Part shown: one piece after another, positions 18,671 to 27,145 of the stretch
Position numbering within the stretch: position 1 is the first letter of the stretch
Layout of the letters: each line of letters begins with the position of its first letter
DNA from: a virus
Virus record (IMG/VR): IMGVR_UViG_3300049846_001717
Coordinates: 1-64,000 of that record
DNA: 64,000 bases
Strand: one strand, 5' to 3'
Notes under the pieces: generated by a model
What the model was told of the DNA's origin: nothing
Databases searched by the model: none
Seen by the model: only the letters and a program-made list of their open reading frames with translations
Made by a program: the position numbers and the translations under genes

Positions 18671-19456
18671 TTATTGACGTTTGGAGTACGTGAAGAACTT
18701 GTTTTCTCGATGCGTTATTCGACCTTCCGCTCGAAACTGTTCAAGGTGAATGATAACATGATCTCGCATCTTGTTGACCACTTTGGTAATACATGAGGTC
18801 TTACAATCGGTCATTTCCCGAATCATCAAGTACAACGCTTTCTTGTTGTAGTTTTCGATCTTGTCGGCCCGTTTGAACAGTTCAATGACGGCGATAGCAA
18901 TGTCAATGTCTCGTTTCTTCTTGAACACACGAGCGATGTTAGCCTCCCAGTAGTCAATCATCAACTTGACGAATTCACGAAAGTCATCTGAGGTTTCTGA
19001 AGACTCCGTCTGCAAGTCCGTCATCTCTTCCAGTGACACGTAATTTTCGTTGACAATGTCCGATAGATACACCGATCGTTTCTCTTGCTTGTATCCCTTA
19101 TCGTTGTGGAGAATCAGATAGTTCTTTGCAATGACCGAGAAGTATGAAAACGATTTGTTTCGTTCTCCATCTTCACGAATCGGCTTGTATTTCGACAGGT
19201 TCATTACCAAAAATCCAATGACCTGTTTTTTGGTTTCGTCGAAACTATCGTTGATGTATGGAAATTTGAACCGATTGATGATACTTTCGGACATCTTGTC
19301 CAGTGGATAGTATAGATGTTCTCGAAAAATTCGTTCTCGGAACTCCATATCTTCACTTTCGTTGTATTGCACGATGTAGTCGTCCAGTTCCGATGGCCAA
19401 TAAACCCCGGTATTACGAACGGGTTCAAGTTCGTCGGCAGTGGACTTATTTTTCAT
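18671..19456 (-). CDS. Late-transcription sigma factor, T4 gp55-like
   Basis: About 261 residues from the chosen start at 19456 (MKNKSTADELEP); a start at 19486 would add 10 residues but overlaps the upstream gene more. The segment EHLYYPLDKMSESIINRFKF, then LSKYKP, SFSYFSVIAKNYLI and a basic stretch matches the sigma-2-like core of gp55-type factors. In T4 such factors direct host RNA polymerase to late promoters with sliding-clamp help. It stands at the head of the structural operons. The family is likely from motif order; the homology is distant. Confidence 0.75.
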   Translation of the reverse strand: MKNKSTADELEPVRNTGVYWPSELDDYIVQYNESEDMEFRERIFREHLYYPLDKMSESIINRFKFPYINDSFDETKKQVIGFLVMNLSKYKPIREDGERNKSFSYFSVIAKNYLILHNDKGYKQEKRSVYLSDIVNENYVSLEEMTDLQTESSETSDDFREFVKLMIDYWEANIARVFKKKRDIDIAIAVIELFKRADKIENYNKKALYLMIREMTDCKTSCITKVVNKMRDHVIIHLEQFRAEGRITHRENKFFTYSKRQ

Positions 19457-19718
19457 CAGTGCCACTACGTGATAGAATAAACACATCTAATGCGTCTACC
19501 ATTCCCTTCAACTGCTTGAAGGTGTCACCAACTTCATCATCGGCCTGGAAGGATCCTCTGATGTCGATCTTGGTCATTCCCTCTATCGTTGATTTCAGCG
19601 TGGTTTGCATCTGTTCGAAGAAACTATCATACGTTTCCAACTGCCGTAGCGCAAGCATGATACCAAATATCGCAACGCCGTTGATTATGATCGACAGTAT
19701 CAATAGAAAAAGTAACAT
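19446..19718 (-). CDS. Small membrane-anchored protein
   Basis: A 90-residue protein with an N-terminal transmembrane helix (LLFLLILSIIINGVAIFGIM) and a helical cytoplasmic or periplasmic tail. It overlaps the sigma gene start by 11 nt. It precedes the lysozyme-like gene, so a holin or spanin-like role is possible but not shown. Confidence 0.6.
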   Translation of the reverse strand: MLLFLLILSIIINGVAIFGIMLALRQLETYDSFFEQMQTTLKSTIEGMTKIDIRGSFQADDEVGDTFKQLKGMVDALDVFILSRSGTDEK

Positions 19719-19725
19719 ACCTACC

Positions 19726-20301
19726 TCACAAATGTGTTAAATCGTAATCGGCAAATTTTTTCATGTACACCGAAACATGTACTCCATTTCCATCGGACAC
19801 CGGGTATGAATATCGTTCCGGTTCAAAATACGCACGAATGCCGCCGGCGCCAATAAGATGTGCCCCGGCCAAGATGCCCGATTTGGTGATACGAACTCCC
19901 TGATATACCGTGCCTTCAAATTTGGCGATGATCGTACGAAGACTTCTCGCATTGTCTCGCAAGTAGATGATCATCACACTATCTTGCAACGTAGAATCTT
20001 TCAGAAATTCATCGGGACTTACATCAACGCCCATCGCCTTGATGGTCTTCAAACTGAACTGATACTTACCTAGATACTTTTTGTTGTATCCACCAACTAT
20101 ATCATACTGTCCACCGGATTCCGCGTTGCCCATCTTATCAAGAAAGGCGTACAAGTCACCACGGCCAGGAACCAATCCTCGATTGTTTCGATACACCGGT
20201 GTGACCGGTGGGTCCTGTTGGATTTGTGGGGAGGGGGTCGAACTCATTACCGCTACGGCCAGACATAATGCGAGGCCTTTTGTTACGGCATTTGATTTCA
20301 T
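19726..20301 (-). CDS. Secreted lysozyme/transglycosylase-like protein
   Basis: A 191-residue protein. An N-terminal signal-like segment (GLALCLAVAVMS) is followed by NAESGGQYDIVGGY, with a likely catalytic Glu, then LGKYQF and GAHLIGAGGI, as in lytic transglycosylase or T4-lysozyme-like folds. It would cut peptidoglycan outside the cytoplasm, as an endolysin or for entry. The neighbouring small membrane protein could be its export partner. Confidence 0.7.
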   Translation of the reverse strand: MKSNAVTKGLALCLAVAVMSSTPSPQIQQDPPVTPVYRNNRGLVPGRGDLYAFLDKMGNAESGGQYDIVGGYNKKYLGKYQFSLKTIKAMGVDVSPDEFLKDSTLQDSVMIIYLRDNARSLRTIIAKFEGTVYQGVRITKSGILAGAHLIGAGGIRAYFEPERYSYPVSDGNGVHVSVYMKKFADYDLTHL

Positions 20302-20309
20302 ACTTGCTC

Positions 20310-21092
20310 CTATCGCTGTAATGTTGCGTAGTACGCGTTCTGTTTCTCTTGTCGTTTGATTTCCTTGTGATGCAAAATCGCCAAACTGGTTTCACCCGGT
20401 GGAATCATACCGAACGTCGTATGGCCCGTCAATCGTTCATGTACTTTGTTGATCCATCGAATTTCTGGCTTGTTTCTGAATAATCTGAACTGATAATCGG
20501 GGTACATGATGATCGGCTCATAGTACGTAACGTGTGCTTCCGTTACATTTGGGATCACCGAAGCAAATGTCGGACCGGTGTTTATCACGTATCCATAACC
20601 CATTAACATTTCATATTCGGGTCCATTCACATTCAATTCTCGAACCTTGATAAATTCGTCCATCTTTGTGATGACCCATCCATACTCTTGGATATGTCTC
20701 AACGTCAGCCCTTCAACGGTATTGATACGAGGCAGACCCACGGCTTCAAGTTGGGGATTGGTATCAATGAATAACGGCAAAAATCCCAACAAATCATCCG
20801 TGACCATTTCATCCGCGTCCAAATTCAGAATCCAATCGCCGGTACAGTGACGAATGAGTTCATTCTTATGTTCTGCATAGTCACCATTCAACCTGTGGGA
20901 GTACAGATGAATTTTTGGATTAAATTCTTCGAGAATCTTGATGGTTTCTGGATCGGTGGAGAAGTCATCCAACACCACAATTTCCCACTCCACCTTAGAT
21001 CTATCCGTTGCAATAAACGTGGTCAAATGTGTCAATAATTGACGAATGTAATACCCTTCGTTGTGAGTACAGATAGCCAGAGATATTTTCAT
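20310..21092 (-). CDS. Family 2 glycosyltransferase
   Basis: A 260-residue protein with a GT-A fold: ISLAICTHNEGYYIRQLL at the N-terminus, IVVLDDFSTD, and the metal-binding DxD motif in NLDADEM. The C-terminal part (HYEPIIMYPDYQFRLFRNKP) is typical of GT2 enzymes such as WcaA/KdtX-like proteins. It could modify phage DNA bases, virion proteins or host surface sugar. It lies in the late region. Confidence 0.85.
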   Translation of the reverse strand: MKISLAICTHNEGYYIRQLLTHLTTFIATDRSKVEWEIVVLDDFSTDPETIKILEEFNPKIHLYSHRLNGDYAEHKNELIRHCTGDWILNLDADEMVTDDLLGFLPLFIDTNPQLEAVGLPRINTVEGLTLRHIQEYGWVITKMDEFIKVRELNVNGPEYEMLMGYGYVINTGPTFASVIPNVTEAHVTYYEPIIMYPDYQFRLFRNKPEIRWINKVHERLTGHTTFGMIPPGETSLAILHHKEIKRQEKQNAYYATLQR

Positions 21093-21134
21093 AGAAATCC
21101 TTGGTGGATATACTGAATGATACTACGTGTTCGT

Positions 21135-22082
21135 TTAATTGTCAAGTGGTGACATGCCCAATCGAGCAAGATAGTGTCTTGCGTCTTCGTCAGTTTTCCA
21201 TCGGTCATCAGTCTTCCAATTAAAATCCGAGCGCATGTAATACGGCATGTCGTCGAGTGGCTGTGATGAACTAGATTCCGGCTCGATTATCGATTCGTGC
21301 GAAATCGCTTTCGGCGACAAAACAGGAGCGAGATCGCTCGCCAATTCTTTATTTCGAATTATGTTATAACCAAAAAACAAACAAATGCTAACCGGATCGA
21401 ACACTAACACAATAATTAGAATAAACCACTTAACCACCGTGTCCAATGGAATACCAAACGATTCGGCGACATAATAAAACGAACCAATCTTGCCGGCGGT
21501 ACTGATGCTGTTTCGAACGGTCAATGTGGCCAATGCCAACGAATCACGAGTCGCTGATAAGGTTGATAGCTGTTTTTGTATGTTGATCAGTTCTGCATCT
21601 TGTTCACGAATGATACGTTGTTGCGTAGTAATGCTACGACCATTCGCCAGCAACGAGTCCAGCCGATTTTCTTGCTGACCACGGGTGGTTTGTAGTTGTT
21701 GTGAACGAGACGATAGTCGTGCCATGGACTCTTCTATGCCGGTTCGTTGTGTCTCGTGCATGAGAATCGTGTTCTGTTTAGTTTGAATGTCTGCGGCGCC
21801 GGTGGCGTACGCACTGGACAGATACCCATAAATACCGACAGAGGTAATCCCCGTCAGAATCACCAGTCCCGCGACTAGGTAGTATCGAATCAATCGTGGA
21901 ATGTCCGACCAATATCGATAGAGCAAACTCACCGATATGATCTTACCCAATTCCAGTGACGTTGCCATGATGCCGGTAAGCAATACCGCACCAGTGAACA
22001 ATTGTGCAATGCCCGTGACCGAGAACGTAGCGGCGCATATGGCAATGAATACTGCGGTGAACAACACGACATATTTGAACAT
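21135..22082 (-). CDS. Membrane protein with periplasmic coiled coil
   Basis: A 315-residue protein with about three N-terminal membrane helices (VVLFTAVFIAICAATFSV, LFTGAVLLTGIMATSL, YLVAGLVILTGITSVGIY), a coiled coil of about 110 residues (LSSRSQQLQTTRGQQENRL), and a fourth helix (WFILIIVLVFDPVSICLFF). The tail is acidic and Ser-rich. No family is recognised. The layout resembles phage membrane proteins that anchor to the host envelope. Confidence 0.65.
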   Translation of the reverse strand: MFKYVVLFTAVFIAICAATFSVTGIAQLFTGAVLLTGIMATSLELGKIISVSLLYRYWSDIPRLIRYYLVAGLVILTGITSVGIYGYLSSAYATGAADIQTKQNTILMHETQRTGIEESMARLSSRSQQLQTTRGQQENRLDSLLANGRSITTQQRIIREQDAELINIQKQLSTLSATRDSLALATLTVRNSISTAGKIGSFYYVAESFGIPLDTVVKWFILIIVLVFDPVSICLFFGYNIIRNKELASDLAPVLSPKAISHESIIEPESSSSQPLDDMPYYMRSDFNWKTDDRWKTDEDARHYLARLGMSPLDN

Positions 22083-22101
22083 AAGTTCCCCATAAAGTCG
22101 A

Positions 22102-22124
22102 GGAGCCTAGCGATGCCAGGCTCC
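22102..22124 (-). terminator. Hairpin near the start of the coiled-coil membrane gene
   Basis: GGAGCCT at 22102-22108 pairs with AGGCTCC at 22118-22124 around a 9-nt loop, in the gap between two minus-strand genes. It could be part of a 3' end, or a 5' leader structure for the gene at 22082. Confidence 0.4.
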
Positions 22125-22138
22125 CCGGTACTATGATA

Positions 22139-22164
22139 TAACCAGAATGATCACCTCCTGGTTA
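22139..22164 (-). promoter_or_regulatory. Hairpin exposing an 11-nt Shine-Dalgarno-like sequence
   Basis: TAACCAG/CTGGTTA (7 bp) encloses AGGAGGTGATC on the minus strand, fully complementary to the usual 16S rRNA 3' end. No ATG or GTG at normal spacing opens a frame longer than a few codons. It may be a leader ribosome-binding decoy for the gene at 22082. Confidence 0.3.
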
Positions 22165-22280
22165 ATATCTGTGCTTCACTATTCCTGAATCCGAAAAGAA
22201 CACGAACATACGTTACCTCATTGAATGTGTACATACTACACTGAGAACGTAGGCTCCTATGGTGAAAAGGTGAAACGACA

Positions 22281-22308
22281 ATAGGAGTGCCGGTGATGGC
22301 ACTCCTAT
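22281..22308 (-). terminator. Strong hairpin, likely terminator
   Basis: An 11-bp stem (ATAGGAGTGCC with GGCACTCCTAT) around a 6-nt loop, just downstream of the gene ending at 22316 on the minus strand. The following bases are moderately T-rich. This is the most likely 3' end of the HD-hydrolase mRNA. Confidence 0.6.
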
Positions 22309-22315
22309 ATACGTA

Positions 22316-22594
22316 TCATTTACTATTGTTTATCCGACTGATTATTTCTTTGAATTTCGTAAATTCTTCATCGGTCAGTGACGGCAGTTTCATCTTGACC
22401 GTCAACTTGATCTCACGATCAGATTTGGTGGGCGGCATTGGTTCTGGCGTAGCCGATCCCTCTCGACGTTGTTCTTTCGGTGGAAACGGCGTCTTCTGCG
22501 GCATCTCAACGGCTTCGATATTGTCGAATGAACTCAGGACTGTATCCCACAAACTATCAATCACTTCGCCAAGGTCACGGCGTTTATTCGTCAT
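22316..22594 (-). CDS. Small hypothetical protein
   Basis: A 92-residue protein (MTNKRRDLGEVIDSLWDTVL...) with a Pro-rich central segment and a helical C-terminus (LTDEEFTKFKEIISRINN). It overlaps the HD-hydrolase gene by 11 nt, so the two are coupled. No family is recognised. Confidence 0.6.
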   Translation of the reverse strand: MTNKRRDLGEVIDSLWDTVLSSFDNIEAVEMPQKTPFPPKEQRREGSATPEPMPPTKSDREIKLTVKMKLPSLTDEEFTKFKEIISRINNSK

Positions 22595-23291
22595 CGGTAG
22601 TGTTCTCCACAGTCAATGACTCCACGAATTCCTGCTTCATCGGGTCGCGTTCGATGGTGGCGCTCAAGTGGTCCGCCCAATGAATGACGTACGGCAGATT
22701 CGTGTGCATCGGAAACTTACCGTGATTCATCAGGTACGCCTTGTTGGCGTCATCATACAAGCCGTCTGAAAGCTTGATGGCGAGAGTTTCCTTGTGTGTT
22801 AAGGTGATGCCGTACTGTTGGAGAATGAACAGCGCGCCATCGGTCACCTTCATGAACGGCAGGCGTTCATTGTGTTTGTACATCGATCCCTGATTCTTTC
22901 GATGCCAGTCCGATTCTTCAATCAGATAGTAGGGTTCGCCGTTAGGCATCCCGAGCTTCCACAGGTCGTGATGTAATGCGGCCATGACCAATTCGGCCAT
23001 TGTATAGTCCAACCACCCACCCATCTTCCGCAGGGTCTTGGTATGTTCCAAGGCGGCGTCATGTACGTGCAAAACGTGCTCCAAATAGCCGCCGGGGAAC
23101 GCGTTGTGATAATGGGATCGACTGGAGGCCGGAGCCGTCAACAGACGATCGCCATAGTCTTCATACATCTTTGTAAGCTTGGCCAGTCGATCGGCGTCCT
23201 TTGCGAACGCATCGGCCATCAATTTGAAAAACCGTTCCTTTTGTTCTGCTATGAGTTCGGCTTCGGTTTTTTGCACTGTCTCGGTCATCAT
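22584..23291 (-). CDS. HD-domain hydrolase
   Basis: A 235-residue protein with an HD phosphohydrolase pattern: SRSHYHNAFPGGYLEHVLHV, then AALHHDLWKLG (the HD pair) and later VIHWADHLSATIERD. Enzymes of this shape cleave nucleotides or nucleic acid phosphoesters. Large phages often carry them, but the substrate cannot be told here. A rho-independent terminator separates it from the upstream HNH gene. Confidence 0.75.
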   Translation of the reverse strand: MMTETVQKTEAELIAEQKERFFKLMADAFAKDADRLAKLTKMYEDYGDRLLTAPASSRSHYHNAFPGGYLEHVLHVHDAALEHTKTLRKMGGWLDYTMAELVMAALHHDLWKLGMPNGEPYYLIEESDWHRKNQGSMYKHNERLPFMKVTDGALFILQQYGITLTHKETLAIKLSDGLYDDANKAYLMNHGKFPMHTNLPYVIHWADHLSATIERDPMKQEFVESLTVENTTDDE

Positions 23292-23303
23292 ATCCTCAAT
23301 GTG

Positions 23304-23345
23304 AAAAATGCCTATAGATGAAAGCTATCTCATCTATAGGCATTT
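23304..23345 (-). terminator. Rho-independent terminator after HNH gene
   Basis: A 15-bp perfect stem (23306-23320 with 23331-23345) around a 10-nt loop. On the minus strand it ends in CATTTTTCAC, giving the U-run. It terminates the transcript of the HNH gene at 23355. Confidence 0.8.
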
Positions 23346-23354
23346 GGCAAGGGG

Positions 23355-23882
23355 TTAGAACTTCTCGTTTTTTCCGCGCTTGCTACCGGCACGGGACCAC
23401 AATTCGAAGATCGTCGGCACCAACGGCTTCTTTTTCAACGTCATGCCCGTTTCCTCCAGGAGCATGTCTGCCTTGAAATTGTTACACTTGGAGCACGCCG
23501 TGGTGACGTTTTCCCATACGTCCTTACCGTTCTTGGACTGTGGGATGATGTGGTCACGAGTGAGGAATTCACTGCTCTTCAATTGTGAACGGTGACGTCC
23601 ACAGTATTGACAGGTGTAGCCGTCACGAAGGAACAGGTTTCGCTGTGTCAGAATCGCCTTGATACGGTGTGTGGAACGACTCTTGACGAATTCCTTCAAC
23701 ACGATTTGTGTCGGAATCGGCCAAATGTCCTTAGCCGAGTGAATCACATGTTGTGGGTGTTCTTCGGTGATCGTCGCCTTACCTTCAAACACGAGAATCA
23801 ATCCACGCTTTGCCGAAACGACCGCTAACGGCTCGTAACTGGCATTCAGTACAGTACAACGAGTCGTGTCAAGAACAGACAT
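23355..23882 (-). CDS. HNH endonuclease-like protein
   Basis: A 175-residue protein with a clear HNH motif: CQYCGRHRSQL, TRDHIIPQSKNG, NVTTACSKCNNFKAD. The N-terminal 70 residues (MSVLDTTRCTVLNASYEPLA) match the RNA/DNA-processing HNH type found in many bacteria and phages. It is a free-standing gene, not an intron product. DNA cleavage is likely. Confidence 0.85.
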   Translation of the reverse strand: MSVLDTTRCTVLNASYEPLAVVSAKRGLILVFEGKATITEEHPQHVIHSAKDIWPIPTQIVLKEFVKSRSTHRIKAILTQRNLFLRDGYTCQYCGRHRSQLKSSEFLTRDHIIPQSKNGKDVWENVTTACSKCNNFKADMLLEETGMTLKKKPLVPTIFELWSRAGSKRGKNEKF

Positions 23883-23895
23883 ACATACCTCGAAC

Positions 23896-24333
23896 CTACA
23901 CAGTGTTATGAAGTTGCTGAATCAGGTCGCGACAGACGGTCGCGGATTCATAGTCTTCGATTTTGACGAAATATTCCATCATCAACTTCAAGTGATGTTC
24001 ATATCCCGGCTTAGTGAGTTGTGCAACTTTATCCGTGTTTCCGAACTGGAACAGTGGCAACGTCTCCATCTTGTTACGAATGGCACGTTTCATTTTCTTC
24101 AACACGTAATGATACACTAAATGCTTATTGTTTTCCGTGAAGGATGGCATCAACTGCGGATTGTCGAACGGCAATACAATGATGTGATGTCCACCGAGCA
24201 TTCGAGTCGTCGCTGATGCTCGCTTCGGCACGGACACTTTGGTACGTTGGATGTCAACCGTTGTTGCTTTGGGGGTGACCGGAACGGCACGACCAAAAAT
24301 CAAATCATGAATGAGCGTCCATAGATATTTCAT
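23896..24333 (-). CDS. UVR-motif-like small protein
   Basis: A 145-residue basic protein. The last about 35 residues (KLMMEYFVKIEDYESATVCRDLIQQL) resemble the UVR motif of UvrB/UvrC and Clp adaptors. This may mean protein-protein contact with a host repair or protease factor. The rest is not recognised. It overlaps the next gene upstream by 29 nt. Confidence 0.55.
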   Translation of the reverse strand: MKYLWTLIHDLIFGRAVPVTPKATTVDIQRTKVSVPKRASATTRMLGGHHIIVLPFDNPQLMPSFTENNKHLVYHYVLKKMKRAIRNKMETLPLFQFGNTDKVAQLTKPGYEHHLKLMMEYFVKIEDYESATVCRDLIQQLHNTV

Positions 24334-24553
24334 TTGTCATTCTCCCGCGATGACTTTGGATCGCCAACGCTTGATATTCGATAAGTCGAGCTAAATCATC
24401 GTGGAGAATAGGCACTACTTCGGCAGGCAACTGTTGTTCGTACAATGCAACATATTGTCGAGCCGTCTCTAATTGATCCACGGTAGTACAACTACGAATA
24501 ACCTTACATACATCCGGGTATGAACCGATTAAATCCGTTTCTGGATTTGTCAT
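24305..24553 (-). CDS. Small hypothetical protein
   Basis: About 82 residues when started at 24553, where a strong SD (AGGAG) fits; a longer reading frame upstream overlaps its neighbour. Sequence MTNPETDLIGSYPDVCKVIR is helical overall. No motif is recognised. Confidence 0.55.
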   Translation of the reverse strand: MTNPETDLIGSYPDVCKVIRSCTTVDQLETARQYVALYEQQLPAEVVPILHDDLARLIEYQALAIQSHRGRMTNEISMDAHS

Positions 24554-24564
24554 ACGGTCTCCTG

Positions 24565-24816
24565 TTATACGATCTCCACCGACGCCCAATTCGTGGACGG
24601 GGGTACACGGAGTTCGTGTTTTTGACACAACCGATCGATCTGGTCAATGACTTTTTTGTAATCTGCGGGGTCGTATTGATACTTCTCAGGATGTTCAATA
24701 ACAGCCTGTACTGCACGAATCAACATTACCAGAGTTTGATAGTCTACGAGTTCATCGTTCGCGTCTTTAATTGCGGTTTGGCATTCTGTCACTCGGTCTG
24801 ATATTTTGAGTTCCAT
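24565..24816 (-). CDS. Small helical hypothetical protein
   Basis: An 83-residue protein (MELKISDRVTECQTAIKDAN...) with predicted helices and a Tyr/Asp-rich centre. It follows the tmRNA gene directly and precedes another small gene by 11 nt, so it may be transcribed with the tmRNA. Confidence 0.6.
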   Translation of the reverse strand: MELKISDRVTECQTAIKDANDELVDYQTLVMLIRAVQAVIEHPEKYQYDPADYKKVIDQIDRLCQKHELRVPPSTNWASVEIV

Positions 24817-24841
24817 GCGTATCTACCTGTGTCAAAGTGAA

Positions 24842-25194
24842 TGGATCCGGGCGGAATCGAACCGCCGTCCGAAATACCGTACTAACAGTATCTTCTCCGT
24901 GCGCAGATGGGTGTCTTATTTCGGTGTACGATGTCACACTCATCGAAGCCATCGTACACCTAGTTCATAAGGCATTCATACGATATGAACGTCTCGTATG
25001 AATTTACTCATCTATCGGTTTCCCGTTCCGTCAATTCAGTACGATGAGAGAACTGAACGAGGATTCGCATACTCTTAAGCAGCGAGAGGAAGTGCTGTGT
25101 TTGCACTTGAATTTTTGACGACAGTTACGGATGTACGTCCTTTCCGGCACGCTTCATTCTGTGTTCGTGTTTCCGTCGAAACCAGGTCGGACCC
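24842..25194 (-). ncRNA. ssrA: tmRNA (ssrA), tag peptide ANTALPLAA
   Basis: The minus-strand 5' end reads GGGTCCG then ACCTGGTTTCGACGG, the tmRNA start box. The 3' end has a T-arm (GGCGG, TTCGATT, CCGCC) and acceptor strand CGGATCC-A, which pairs over 7 bp with the 5' end. A reading frame from GCA at 25104 to TAA at 25075 encodes ANTALPLAA, the length and LAA ending of ssrA tags, preceded by an A-rich resume region. Several stable stems between the tag and the tRNA part fit pseudoknots (GTACGATG with CATCGTAC). tmRNA frees stalled ribosomes and tags the product for proteases. No CCA is encoded. It lies just after the gene ending at 25194. Confidence 0.95.
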
Positions 25195-25505
25195 TAACGT
25201 TTTACTGCAAAACTTCGATCTACCAATGCATCCAATGCGGCTACAATTGATGGTTTGGATCGATTGCTGGGATGCAACATCTTGCGTTCGTACCGCCACA
25301 CCAGTTCACAGATTTCATCCACCGTCATCCATTTACGAGAGTTGAGTGCACGGAGAATGTCACCATGTTGTTTTGCTACTTCTAGATAAATAGCGGGCTT
25401 GATGTTCGGGCGGATGGTGCCGCTCGCAGTATACACATTGAGTCTATACTGCGAGTCGGCCACTGACCTCTGTACATCGATTGTGATGTTGATTTCTGTT
25501 GTCAT
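25194..25505 (-). CDS. Hypothetical protein, possible winged-helix
   Basis: A 103-residue protein. The C-terminal half (WMTVDEICELVWRYE, SIVAALDALVDRSFAVKR) looks like a small winged-helix. SD GGAG precedes the ATG. Its stop codon TAG overlaps the first base of the tmRNA gene, so transcription into the tmRNA is likely. Confidence 0.6.
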   Translation of the reverse strand: MTTEINITIDVQRSVADSQYRLNVYTASGTIRPNIKPAIYLEVAKQHGDILRALNSRKWMTVDEICELVWRYERKMLHPSNRSKPSIVAALDALVDRSFAVKR

Positions 25506-25529
25506 ATCTGCTCCGACTATACATAGTCA

Positions 25530-26210
25530 TTACACGTACCGTACTTGGTAAATGTCAAGAATGTATGCATTTTCGGCGAACTGAATGTCCCGGTGCATAT
25601 GACCGCAGATCATCGCGGGTTTGTCCAAACGATTCCACACATCTTCCACGATGACACCGTTTGGATCCGTCCAATCAACCGGCACACCAAAATCCAACTT
25701 GGTCATGGGGTCAAAATACTTACGAATGACCCAATTCGGTGGAATGTGCGTCACCAACAAATCAACCTTGGGATTGCCCATCTTGTTCAAATTCTCGAAC
25801 AGTCGGTCCCGTTCTTCCGGTTGAATATCTTCCCGCGCGTCCCAGTGCCAGCCGTTCTTGAGTCGGTCGGCCTTATCAATAGACGAGGCGCCTCCGAGGA
25901 ACGCAACCACACGACCATCCAATTCCATCACCGTGCCACGAGGCACGTAGAACAAGTTGGGTGCGATTTCCGATACTTCTTGTAGATGATAGAAGTTTTG
26001 AAAATACTCATGATTGCCATCTACGAAATACACACGCTTCTTGAGCGGATTCTTTTGCAGAAAGACAAGATCTGATAATTTAAATCCCAAATCGCCTACT
26101 TGGATACAACTGAGATCGTTGTTTCCACCATTTACGTCGTTGACCGCGTCCACGATACCAGACAACACCCGTACATTACCGTGAATATCACCGATACCAA
26201 CCAATGCCAT
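25530..26210 (-). CDS. Calcineurin-like metallophosphoesterase
   Basis: About 226 residues from an ATG at 26210 that has a strong SD (GGAGG); a longer frame upstream lacks one. The metal motifs are all present: GDIHG, GDLG, GNHE, THIPP and GHMH. It probably hydrolyses nucleic acid or nucleotide phosphoesters. A hairpin separates it from the upstream tRNA-Ser. Confidence 0.88.
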   Translation of the reverse strand: MALVGIGDIHGNVRVLSGIVDAVNDVNGGNNDLSCIQVGDLGFKLSDLVFLQKNPLKKRVYFVDGNHEYFQNFYHLQEVSEIAPNLFYVPRGTVMELDGRVVAFLGGASSIDKADRLKNGWHWDAREDIQPEERDRLFENLNKMGNPKVDLLVTHIPPNWVIRKYFDPMTKLDFGVPVDWTDPNGVIVEDVWNRLDKPAMICGHMHRDIQFAENAYILDIYQVRYV

Positions 26211-26228
26211 ATAACCTCCAAAAAATAA

Positions 26229-26253
26229 ACCCATCGACGGGAGTGCCAATGGG
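26229..26253 (-). terminator. Weak hairpin before the metallophosphoesterase gene
   Basis: AACCCAT (26229-26235 region) pairs with ATGGGTT, followed on the minus strand by TTATTTTTT. This gives a small hairpin with a U-rich end just after tRNA-Ser and may terminate the tRNA transcript. Confidence 0.5.
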
Positions 26254-26263
26254 TTACGAGTAA

Positions 26264-26350
26264 CGGAAAGTAAGAGATTCGAACTCTTGATCCCTTTAGA
26301 GGGGACACACCGTTTTCAAGACGGGCTCCTAGACCAACCGGACACTTTCC
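26264..26350 (-). tRNA. tRNA-Ser(UGA)
   Basis: Standard class-II fold with a long variable arm. The anticodon loop CTTGAAA gives UGA. The acceptor stem has 7 bp and N73 is G. No CCA is encoded. Confidence 0.92.
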
Positions 26351-26431
26351 AAGTATATGTAACCTTCATTCTACTTTGTCATTCTACATGCAAGATTGCT
26401 CCATTTGGGTAATCACCGTAATCTACTCTAT

Positions 26432-27124
26432 TCAACCTTTGTTGGCAAGTAGCTTGTCCAACCGCCACCAGTACGTTTGATATTCGCCCTTAATTTGCAA
26501 CTTCTGCTTGAACAACGGATAGTCGGCGGCGTACTTATCGTTCTTTTCGCCTTCCGTTGCGTTGGCCAATCGATCACAGAGCTTTACGAATACAGCTTCA
26601 CGATCGGTATTAATTCGATCATAATAGCTGGTATTGGATTCCTTCGGTCGTTTGGTTACAAGGTCAACGATGTGTGCCACTTTTGGACCAAATTGTTTTT
26701 CCAATTGTTCCTTAGTGATGGATGTATCTTCCAACACATCATGCAACAATGCGGCCTGTCGTGACGCTGTTGTGCCGCCCTGTGCTAGTTGAAATACTTT
26801 GAGCAAATGATATTTGTATGGCTTATTTCCATACATCTGATCGCCATGGGCTCTGAGCGCAAAGTTGAGAGCCGACCCATAGTTTTGCTGTAGGTGACTG
26901 TCCGGAGCTTTCCCGGCTCGTCCTGATCTACCCGATGATCTATGTTGTGGATGATCGGGGTCCGTTTCTTTATCAAAGATATACTCTAACTTCCCATCCA
27001 CCGTTCGGGCCACGATCTCACCAGATGAATTGGCCCAATAACCCCACCCCTTACTGATCAAGCCACGCTTTTTAGCCTCGTCGCTGGCAGTAGATTCATT
27101 GAATATTTCAAGTAGTAGGATCAT
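26432..27124 (-). CDS. RelA/SpoT-type HD hydrolase (possible ppGpp hydrolase)
   Basis: A 230-residue protein. Residues about 85-200 match the hydrolase half of RelA/SpoT or MESH1: FALRAHGDQMYGNKPYKYHL, AALLHDVLEDT (the HDxxED motif), YDRINTDREAVFVKLCDRLANAT. No synthetase domain is seen. It may lower host (p)ppGpp during infection. The N-terminal 75 residues hold a separate domain (GWGYWANSSGEIVARTVDG). It lies between two serine tRNAs. Confidence 0.78.
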   Translation of the reverse strand: MILLLEIFNESTASDEAKKRGLISKGWGYWANSSGEIVARTVDGKLEYIFDKETDPDHPQHRSSGRSGRAGKAPDSHLQQNYGSALNFALRAHGDQMYGNKPYKYHLLKVFQLAQGGTTASRQAALLHDVLEDTSITKEQLEKQFGPKVAHIVDLVTKRPKESNTSYYDRINTDREAVFVKLCDRLANATEGEKNDKYAADYPLFKQKLQIKGEYQTYWWRLDKLLANKG

Positions 27125-27145
27125 GCGATTCTCTATTCGATTAAA

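Noticed and set aside
25075-25299. Minus frame ending NSSANTALPLAA
   Set aside because: Only its last nine codons are real, as the tmRNA tag; the rest is tmRNA 5' domain.
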